In this document: positions 19,319-25,271 of the stretch, one piece after another
Layout of the letters: the number at the start of each line of letters is the position of its first letter
Position numbering within the stretch: position 1 is the first letter of the stretch
Source of the DNA: Acidobacteriota bacterium
Lineage (GTDB): Bacteria > Acidobacteriota > Terriglobia > Bryobacterales > Bryobacteraceae
Direction of reading: 5' to 3'
Length of the DNA stretch: 45,085 nucleotides
NCBI GenBank assembly: GCA_016213775.1
Contig: JACQZR010000136.1
Coordinates: 1 to 45,085, forward strand
The notes under the pieces: model-generated
Told to the model about the DNA's origin: nothing
The model's database searches: none
The model's input: the letters and a program-made list of their open reading frames with translations, nothing else
Position numbers and translations under genes: made by a program

Positions 19319-20653
19319 ATGCACGAACAAAGTCACGTGATCTTCGGTTGGAACGCAAGCATCCTTGCCTCCATCTTATTCGTCCTTGTCTACGCGCTGA
19401 TTATCTCTGAGAAGCTGAACCGGGCCGTACTCGCGCTGCTGGGAGCCGGGCTGCTGATCATAGCCGGAGTACTGACCCAGGAAGCTGCCATTCGCGGTGT
19501 CGATTTTAATACCATCGGACTGCTGCTCAGCATGATGGTGATTGTGAACATCACCGGCAAGTCGGGGGTGTTTCAGTATGTGGCCATCTGGTCGGCAAAG
19601 AGGGTTAACGCGCGGCCGATGGGTGTGATGGTGATGCTGTCAGTCGTTACTGCAGTGTTCTCGGCGCTGCTGGACAACGTAACCACCGTACTGCTCGTTG
19701 TGCCGGTGACGATCCTGATCACGGAAGAGCTGAAGGTGCGTGCGTACCCGTTCCTGATTGCCGAAATCCTCTCGTCGAACATCGGTGGGACGGCAACCCT
19801 GATTGGCGATCCGCCGAACATCATGATCGGGTCGGCGGTAGGGCTGACGTTCAACGATTTTGTCTTCAATCTGCTCCCTGTTGTCGTGGTGGTGGAGATC
19901 GCCACTGTTGTGATTTTTGCGTTCCTTTGGAGGAAGGAACTGGTGACGACGGAAGAGGCCCGTGAGCGGGTGATGAGCTTCCACGAGCGAGAGGCAATCA
20001 AGGATGTGCGGTTGTTGAAACAGGCTCTCTTCGTGCTCGCACTGGTGATCGGTGGATTCGTCACGGCGCGGTTGATACATCTCGAGCCGGCCACGATCGG
20101 GTTGACGGGAGCGGCGTTGCTGCTGCTGTTGGACAACTTCTCTCGAGATGCCGAGGAGCAATCGAAGAACGTGCATTCGGCCTTCGCCGAAGCGGAATGG
20201 GTGACGCTGATTTTCTTTGTGGGCCTGTTCATCCTGGTCCACGGGCTGGAGGCGTCGGGAGTGATCAAGTGGATGGCGGGCCAGTTATTGACAGCAACGG
20301 GTGGCGACTTCAACATGACGGCAATCGCGATTTTGTGGTCATCGGCTATACTTTCGGCTTTCATAGATAACATCCCATTTGTGGCTACGATGATCCCGAT
20401 GATCAAGGCGATGGGTCCGGCATTCGGGGGCGACCAGGCGTTGATGCCGTTGTGGTGGGCGCTGTCGATGGGCGCATGCCTCGGTGGCAACGGGACGCTG
20501 ATCGGGGCTTCGGCGAACCTGGTGGTGGCGGGGCTTTCGGAACGCGCGGGGCAACCCATACGGTTTATTTCATACATGAAGTCGTGCTTCCTTTTGATGC
20601 TGATGTCGGTGGCGTTCTGTCACGTGTACATGTTGCTGCGGTACCTGCACTGA
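19319..20653 (+). CDS. NhaD/ArsB-type ion transporter, copy B
   Basis: This is a tandem paralogue of copy A with the same length (444 aa) and the same hairpin motifs (NIGGTATLIGDPPN, DNIPFVATMIP, GGNGTLIGASANL). Differences are concentrated in the first 285 residues. The last 158 residues differ at only about six positions, and their DNA is nearly identical over long stretches, for example about 20264-20335. Both copies may be expressed from one promoter upstream of the Cys-containing protein or CBS gene. NhaA downstream suggests a region devoted to Na+/pH homeostasis. Confidence 0.88.
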   Translation: MHEQSHVIFGWNASILASILFVLVYALIISEKLNRAVLALLGAGLLIIAGVLTQEAAIRGVDFNTIGLLLSMMVIVNITGKSGVFQYVAIWSAKRVNARPMGVMVMLSVVTAVFSALLDNVTTVLLVVPVTILITEELKVRAYPFLIAEILSSNIGGTATLIGDPPNIMIGSAVGLTFNDFVFNLLPVVVVVEIATVVIFAFLWRKELVTTEEARERVMSFHEREAIKDVRLLKQALFVLALVIGGFVTARLIHLEPATIGLTGAALLLLLDNFSRDAEEQSKNVHSAFAEAEWVTLIFFVGLFILVHGLEASGVIKWMAGQLLTATGGDFNMTAIAILWSSAILSAFIDNIPFVATMIPMIKAMGPAFGGDQALMPLWWALSMGACLGGNGTLIGASANLVVAGLSERAGQPIRFISYMKSCFLLMLMSVAFCHVYMLLRYLH

Positions 20654-20675
20654 AGCAGACGAACGACGGTCTGCT
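20654..20675 (+). terminator. Stem-loop directly after the transporter stop
   Basis: AGCAGAC at 20654-20660 pairs perfectly with GTCTGCT at 20669-20675 across an 8-base loop, starting one base after the TGA of copy B. No U-run follows, so it could be a weak terminator or a 3'-end stabiliser. Confidence 0.4.
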
Positions 20676-21054
20676 ACGATAGACTTCCGGCGCGAATTCG
20701 GATCATGCAATCCGGATTGAGACGGGAGTCCTGTTATGGAATGGATTGTTATCAATCCAGAGAAATGACAGAGAGCGCTAGGGCTAAAGCGTCATAGGGT
20801 GACCGCCTGTCCGGCACAGAGCGGAGCACCAAGAAAGACGACGTGTATTGACCGATTCCGATCAGCGACCATAGTCAAAGACTCGGCGCAAATCGCGGCA
20901 TCTGAGCTCCGCAAACCGCGCGCGAACGCCGGATCCTGTCATGACGCATTCAATTCCCGCGGTGAGCAGGCAAATAGCAGCAGCGACGGCAGTTGGATAC
21001 CGTATGGAAATGTTCGCGAAATCGCCGGCAGCCATACGAGAGCTCCCGGTCGCG
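20654..21054. other. 401-base gene-free stretch between convergent transporter genes
   Basis: Apart from the stem-loop at its left end I see no gene here. A frame of 102 codons at 20799-21107 on the plus strand has low-complexity Arg/Ser composition and runs into nhaA on the other strand, so I do not count it. No tRNA, riboswitch or repeat was recognised. Confidence 0.5.
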
Positions 21055-22455
21055 TTAAGCCTCCCTGGATTCGGCTGACGCCTCGACACCCGGAGAGCTG
21101 GGGCTGAGTGATTGTTGCGGCAGACGGGCCAAAATCACGGAGCCGACTCCCCCCGCGCAAATCGAGCTGATCAAGATCCCAAGCTTCGCTGCCGTCAATT
21201 GTGCCTCATCCGTAAAGGCGAGCCCGGTCATAAAAAGCGACATGGTGAACCCGATCCCGGCAAGCCAGGCTGCTCCGTGAATGTGCTTCCACGAAACCTG
21301 TTCCGGCAAAGTCGCCACGCGCAATCGGACAGCCAGCCATGAGGCGAGTGTCACACCAATCGGTTTTCCGAAAACCAGCCCAAGAATAACGCCAAGTGTT
21401 ATGGGCTGTGCGGCAATCCTTCCCAGTTCGCCCGTGAGCGAAACACCGGCATTGGCGAGGGCAAACAACGGCATGATCACGAACGTCACCCACGGGTGAA
21501 GTCCAGACTCCAGCCGGTGAAGCGGAGGCTGCACTTTTTCGCAGGCATCCTCAAGTGCTTCGACTGCTGTTTGTTGCTCCACATCATTCAGGATGTGAAA
21601 TGGCTCGGTTTCCGATGCCCGTTGGAAATGGTCCAGCAACGCGCGTCCATGCTGAAGAAACTGCCGCTGGTCAATTGCCATACGGCTCGGAATCGTGAAC
21701 GCCAGCAGCACGCCGGCGATGGTTGCATGGACCCCGGACTGCAATATCGATATCCAGAGCACCGCGCCAATCACCGCATAGGGAAGCGGATGCCGAACAC
21801 CGAGACGGCTCGCCGTTAACGCCAGCAAAAGACAGAAACCCGCCAGCGCGGCAGCGCCCCACGCCAAATCAGCGGTGTAGAACACCGCTATTACCAGCAC
21901 GGCGCCAATGTCGTCGACTATGGCCAACGCGGTCAGAAAAACTTTCAGCCCAATCGGGACGCGATTGCCAAGCAGCGCCATTACGCCAATAGCGAATGCA
22001 ATGTCGGTGGCCATCGGAATGCCCCAGCCGCGAGCTCCCGCCCCTCCTGCGTTCAAGGTGCTGTACAAAAGAGCTGGAACGACTACGCCTCCCAAAGCCG
22101 CAATTATGGGAAGGGCAGCCTGCCGTGCAGAGGCCAATTCCCCGACCAAAAGTTCCCGTTTAATTTCCAGGCCCACGACAAAGAAGAAGACAGCCATCAG
22201 AGCATCGTTCACCCAGAAGTGCAATTCCCTGCTCATCTGCAAATCGCCTATGCCGACGTTTAAAGGCGTGTGCCACAAGGAGGTATATATGTGCGCCCAG
22301 GGCGAGTTCGCCCAGACGAGTGCCGCGATCGTGCAAGCCAGCAGCAGGATGCCGCCGGACGTTTCCCGCCCCGCAAATTCCTGGAAAGGCCGGACCAGCC
22401 TCAGGATGGGAGTGGCTGTCGGCGCAATACGTTTCGAGTTGACCACCGAACTCAT
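21055..22455 (-). CDS. nhaA: Na+/H+ antiporter NhaA
   Basis: This inner-membrane protein exchanges internal Na+ for external H+. The 466-residue sequence covers the whole family. Signatures are FFVVGLEIKRELLVGEL, the unwound-helix motif ATDIAFAIGVMALLG with Asp151, and ALAIVDDIGAV with Asp181-Asp182, equivalent to the E. coli Asp133 and Asp163/164 positions. The ending GIGFTMSLFMTGLAF is also typical. The cytoplasmic insert at about residues 270-310 is longer than in E. coli. The gene lies 64 bases after the sigma-factor partner gene on the same strand, so it could belong to that regulon. Confidence 0.95.
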   Translation of the reverse strand: MSSVVNSKRIAPTATPILRLVRPFQEFAGRETSGGILLLACTIAALVWANSPWAHIYTSLWHTPLNVGIGDLQMSRELHFWVNDALMAVFFFVVGLEIKRELLVGELASARQAALPIIAALGGVVVPALLYSTLNAGGAGARGWGIPMATDIAFAIGVMALLGNRVPIGLKVFLTALAIVDDIGAVLVIAVFYTADLAWGAAALAGFCLLLALTASRLGVRHPLPYAVIGAVLWISILQSGVHATIAGVLLAFTIPSRMAIDQRQFLQHGRALLDHFQRASETEPFHILNDVEQQTAVEALEDACEKVQPPLHRLESGLHPWVTFVIMPLFALANAGVSLTGELGRIAAQPITLGVILGLVFGKPIGVTLASWLAVRLRVATLPEQVSWKHIHGAAWLAGIGFTMSLFMTGLAFTDEAQLTAAKLGILISSICAGGVGSVILARLPQQSLSPSSPGVEASAESREA

Positions 22456-22519
22456 TGTCTCACTAAGCCGAGTTGCTCGTTGAAATTGAAGCGCGGATTT
22501 ACAAACGTTCCCCTCTCCG

Positions 22520-22900
22520 TCAGGGTTGCCGAAGCTGTGCGGCTAGGCTGACGACTTGAAGTTCGAGCCGTTTCAGTTCGCGCACGATGGCATTCTTCTG
22601 CATCTCCAGCCAGAACCATACCTTGATCAGCAGGACGCCCGCGAAGGCGACCGCCGCAGCCGCGCCCCAACGCAACATCTCTCCGACTTCGACTGCTTGT
22701 ACGAACTGCCACGAAAAAAAGCATGCTGCAGTGAACATGGCGAGGCCGGCGACCCAGCCGACGGCATTGAACCAGCGGAGTTTGCCCTGGAACGTCGCAA
22801 GCACCTGCCGCTGCAACGCCTGATCCGCATCAAGACGATCGAACAACTCGGCATCATCCGCCGACAAAGACTGGCGAATGGCCTTATCCAACTCCTTCAT
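22520..22900 (-). CDS. Two-helix membrane protein coupled to an ECF sigma factor (DUF6768-like)
   Basis: The protein has 126 residues. A soluble N-terminal part (MKELDKAIRQSLSADDAELFDRL) is followed by two membrane segments near residues 47-68 and 76-95 and a C-terminal amphipathic helix (EMQKNAIVRELKRLELQVVSL). The start overlaps the sigma-factor stop as ATGA, so production is coupled. Genes in this position usually encode anti-sigma factors. I infer that role here but see no zinc-binding anti-sigma motif. The DUF6768 resemblance is from memory of the family pattern. Confidence 0.75.
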   Translation of the reverse strand: MKELDKAIRQSLSADDAELFDRLDADQALQRQVLATFQGKLRWFNAVGWVAGLAMFTAACFFSWQFVQAVEVGEMLRWGAAAAVAFAGVLLIKVWFWLEMQKNAIVRELKRLELQVVSLAAQLRQP

Positions 22901-23520
22901 AATTTTCTCCTTTCCAGCGCCGCTTCTCGCAGGTCGTTTTCCGCAGAAGGCGCGGCTCCCATATAGCACCGCAGCGTCTCCCGTGCATGGTGCAGACGCG
23001 ACTTCACCGTGCCAGCAGGAATGGCTAAAGCGGCAGCGACTTCCTCAACACTCAAGTCCTCGCCGTAGAACAGGTGGACAACGGCGCACTGCTCCGGCGG
23101 CAGTTGCCCGATGCCTATCGCCAGGTCGATCCGGTGCTCCGGTGCAATGGACTGAGCTTTATCTGCTTCCACACCAACGACGGCGCCGGCGTGAACCCGC
23201 AGGCGCGTGCGGGCACGGATCGCATCCGCACATTTTCTGGTCGCAATCCCGTAGATCCATGCAGGAAACTGTGCAGGGTCGCGCAGGCTCCGAAGGCCAC
23301 GGATGGCACCAACCCACGTATCTTGCACCACGTCCCTGGCTGTCTCGACGGCCTCGCTCGATCCGCCGAGGGCCCGCGCAGCATAGCGCAGCAGCCGCGG
23401 CGTCCAGCGGCGCGCAAGACCGTCCAGTGCGTCGGCGAAGCCGGCCTGGCTCAGCACGACCAAGTATTCGTCGAAAACTCGATCGGGTGTCACGCCAGCA
23501 GAGGACCTCTCTTGCACCAT
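22897..23520 (-). CDS. RNA polymerase sigma factor, ECF type
   Basis: This is an alternative sigma factor of 207 residues. Sigma-2 is visible as VVQDTWVGAIRGLRSLRDPAQFPAWIYGIA. Sigma-4 is visible as LPPEQCAVVHLFYGEDLSVEEVAAALAIPAGTVKSRLHHARETLR, a helix-turn-helix for the -35 box. The ATG at 23520 is preferred because sequence upstream of it is not sigma-like, and a TATAGT lies at 23529-23524 just before it. A 252-codon version from 23655 is possible. The stop overlaps the partner gene. The signal is unknown, and nhaA downstream is a plausible target. Confidence 0.92.
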   Translation of the reverse strand: MVQERSSAGVTPDRVFDEYLVVLSQAGFADALDGLARRWTPRLLRYAARALGGSSEAVETARDVVQDTWVGAIRGLRSLRDPAQFPAWIYGIATRKCADAIRARTRLRVHAGAVVGVEADKAQSIAPEHRIDLAIGIGQLPPEQCAVVHLFYGEDLSVEEVAAALAIPAGTVKSRLHHARETLRCYMGAAPSAENDLREAALERRKL

Positions 23521-23701
23521 TCCACTATATAGTCGCTGCGGGGCGCCGTTCGGTTCATCCGTGACGGTGGCGGTCAGAAAAGGGCCACCGACACAATTCC
23601 TACCGAGACGGCTGAACGCTATGCCATGGCTCGTCAGTTGGGACAGCTTGCCCATTACTGTCGGCTGCCCAACCAGCGTAGGACGCGTTCGACGGCCATT
23701 T

Positions 23702-23847
23702 CCTCCATCGTGTTCGTCCTTGTCTACGCGCTGATTATTTCAGAAAAGCTGAACCGGGCCATACTGGCGCTGCTGGGGGCGGGGCTGCTGATCGTATAGG
23801 CGGAGTGCTGACGCAGGAAGCCGCCATTCGCGGAGTCGATTTCAATA
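23702..23847 (+). pseudogene. Degraded fragment of a third NhaD/ArsB-type transporter gene
   Basis: These 146 bases align with copy B positions 19368-19511 at roughly 88% identity by eye. They cover codons for FVLVYALIISEKLNRA to RGVDFN near the N-terminus. A net gain of two bases around 23795 destroys the frame and creates an in-frame TAG. Neither the start nor the rest of the gene is present. The fragment lies about 3 kb from the tandem pair, beyond nhaA, so it is a relic of a further duplication or of a local rearrangement. Confidence 0.85.
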
Positions 23848-23858
23848 GATCGTCCGGC

Positions 23859-23875
23859 GTGGTTGCTTGCGAGCG
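23859..23875 (+). repeat. Short direct repeat, divergent copy
   Basis: GTGGTTGCTTGCGAGCG is related to the repeats at 24019 (GCGGTTGCTCGCGAGCG) and 24941, with two mismatches to the former. It lies just after the transporter remnant. Confidence 0.45.
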
Positions 23876-24018
23876 ACTGCCGGGATGTAGTCAATCCTGG
23901 TGTACGCACAGATAGCGAACTGATCGCCCACAAATCCTGGAGTGCCAGATGAAAACTCGCACCAACCACTTTAGTGTCTGTGATTCTGCTCCAATGGCTG
24001 ATTTCGTTGAAGAGCGCT

Positions 24019-24067
24019 GCGGTTGCTCGCGAGCGGCCCCCGGTTTGGTGCGGCGGGTGCAGTTCAG
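24019..24067 (+). repeat. Imperfect direct repeat, left of orphan gene
   Basis: About 49 bases beginning GCGGTTGCTCGCGAG and ending GTTCAG match 24941-24986 with a few substitutions and small gaps. The two copies bracket the orphan gene at 24073-24864. This could mark a duplication or insertion boundary. Confidence 0.55.
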
Positions 24068-24072
24068 TGAAC

Positions 24073-24864
24073 TTACGGGAACACGACTTTCAAACCCAGT
24101 CCGGGAACCCCGTGCTGGTCGATGCTGACGGAACCTTCGAGTTTTACGCCGGAGGGGAGTTTGATCGTGATGGCCTTCTTCACCTTCGCCTCCCACTCCG
24201 TCTTCTCACCGGCCGTTATGGCTGCACTACCCTTGATGGCGAATTCGAATTCAAAGGCGCGGCCGTCGTGGCCTTTGGCGCGAGCTTTCTGTACCAGCGC
24301 TGTGATCTCGGCGCTGCCCTCGACAATGCCATTCGGGCCGATCTTAGCCGAGACGGTGCCCTCGGAAACCCACTTTCGGTGCTCTGCGTCCCAGACCTTG
24401 ACTTCCACCTCGACAGCCTCAGTGCCGTCCTGGGCTTTTTCAAAAACCCGCGTTGGCTGGACCGGGCCCTTGTCGTGGGGTCCAGTCCCCGGCCGCAGCG
24501 GACCACCGTTGTACGGGACTGCGGGAAAGGTGATGCCCCGGGGCGCCGCCTCGGTAGTGATCACGATCAAGTGTTGCGTGGTCGGCAGGTACTGATTGGG
24601 TTCGAACATGACGATATCCGACGCCATCACGCCTAGCCTGATCAGGGCTTCGCGTTTCTCGGCCATCCGCGTTCGCAGTTGTTCCTGGATCATCGAACGG
24701 CTCTGCTCGGTCATCTCTAGCAGGCCCCCACGCAGAAAGCCTGCGATGGTGATGTGCGCTCCGTTGTTCGCCCAGGACAGCGGTCGAAACTCCCGTGAGA
24801 TGCGGACCAGTTTGTAGTTTTCCGACGCTTGCGACTCGTCAAAGTAGAGTGTTTCGGTTGCCAT
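24073..24864 (-). CDS. Hypothetical protein (263 aa), orphan gene
   Basis: I do not recognise this protein. It has no signal peptide or membrane segment. The N-terminal half is mixed alpha/beta with a charged helix (MTEQSRSMIQEQLRTRMAEKREALIRL). A proline/glycine linker follows near residues 130-150. The C-terminal half is rich in alternating Val/Ile/Lys/Glu strands, such as EAVEVEVKVWD and EWEAKVKKAITIKL, and looks like a beta sandwich. The start at 24864 follows a GAGGGG ribosome site. A frame to 24912 adds 16 residues. It stands alone between imperfect direct repeats and beside a transporter relic, so acquisition or local transposition is possible. Confidence 0.6.
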   Translation of the reverse strand: MATETLYFDESQASENYKLVRISREFRPLSWANNGAHITIAGFLRGGLLEMTEQSRSMIQEQLRTRMAEKREALIRLGVMASDIVMFEPNQYLPTTQHLIVITTEAAPRGITFPAVPYNGGPLRPGTGPHDKGPVQPTRVFEKAQDGTEAVEVEVKVWDAEHRKWVSEGTVSAKIGPNGIVEGSAEITALVQKARAKGHDGRAFEFEFAIKGSAAITAGEKTEWEAKVKKAITIKLPSGVKLEGSVSIDQHGVPGLGLKVVFP

Positions 24865-24940
24865 AGTGTATCCCCTCGTCACATGCATAGCACGAAAGTA
24901 GCTGATCTGCAAGGATTTCCAGGAGCGGCCCTACAGTGGC

Positions 24941-24986
24941 GCGGTTGCTCGCGAGTGGCCCGGTTCGATGCGGCCATTGCGTTCAG
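24941..24986 (+). repeat. Imperfect direct repeat, right of orphan gene
   Basis: Forty-six bases match 24019-24067: an identical first 15 bases (GCGGTTGCTCGCGAG), then GGCCCGGTT-type and TGCGGC blocks, ending GTTCAG. Confidence 0.55.
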
Positions 24987-25215
24987 GCCCGTATTGCTCG
25001 ACTCACGTGTGCAATTCGTCGCTGGCCGCAATCGGGCCCACACCCGAGCAAACGTGCTCGGACAGCCGCGGGCCGAACACGCGCGACCGAATCCGGTCTG
25101 ATGAACGACCGCAGGGCTATGCTCCCCGGCCATGATGTTTGATTTGGATTGAATCTTAACAGCCACTGATCATATGTGTATACGATTGAAACTGAATAGC
25201 TTGATGCGTTCTATT

Positions 25216-25260
25216 GGCCGGCCTGGAAAGGCCAGCCGCGGCCAGGATTGGCCGCCCTAC
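25216..25260 (-). repeat. REP-like dispersed repeat, copy 2 (inverted)
   Basis: This is the reverse complement of the repeat at 12907-12951, with one mismatch over 41 bases (25220-25260). The hairpin arms are GGCCGGCCT (25216-25224) and AGGCCAGCC (25229-25237), with one mismatch. It begins 12 bases past the stop of the permease gene, read on the minus strand, and so again lies at a gene end. Confidence 0.75.
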
Positions 25261-25271
25261 AGGTGGAGTGG

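Larger units (their letters stand above)
23521..24072. other. Scrambled intergenic stretch with transporter remnant and repeats
   Basis: These 550 bases hold no intact gene. They contain a decayed piece of a NhaD/ArsB-type transporter (23702-23847) and two copies of a short repeat (23859-23875 and 24019-24067). Other open frames here are short and Arg/Ser-rich. The composition suggests past rearrangement. Confidence 0.65.
24865..25271. other. 407-base gene-free stretch with repeats
   Basis: This stretch contains the direct repeat at 24941-24986 and the REP-like copy at 25216-25260. The remaining frames are short and not gene-like. The promoter of the orphan gene (minus strand) should lie near 24870-24930, but I cannot point to a convincing -35/-10 pair. 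Confidence 0.5.

Noticed and set aside
20799-21107. 102-codon frame downstream of the transporters
   Set aside because: It has low-complexity Arg/Ser composition, overlaps nhaA on the other strand and has no ribosome site.
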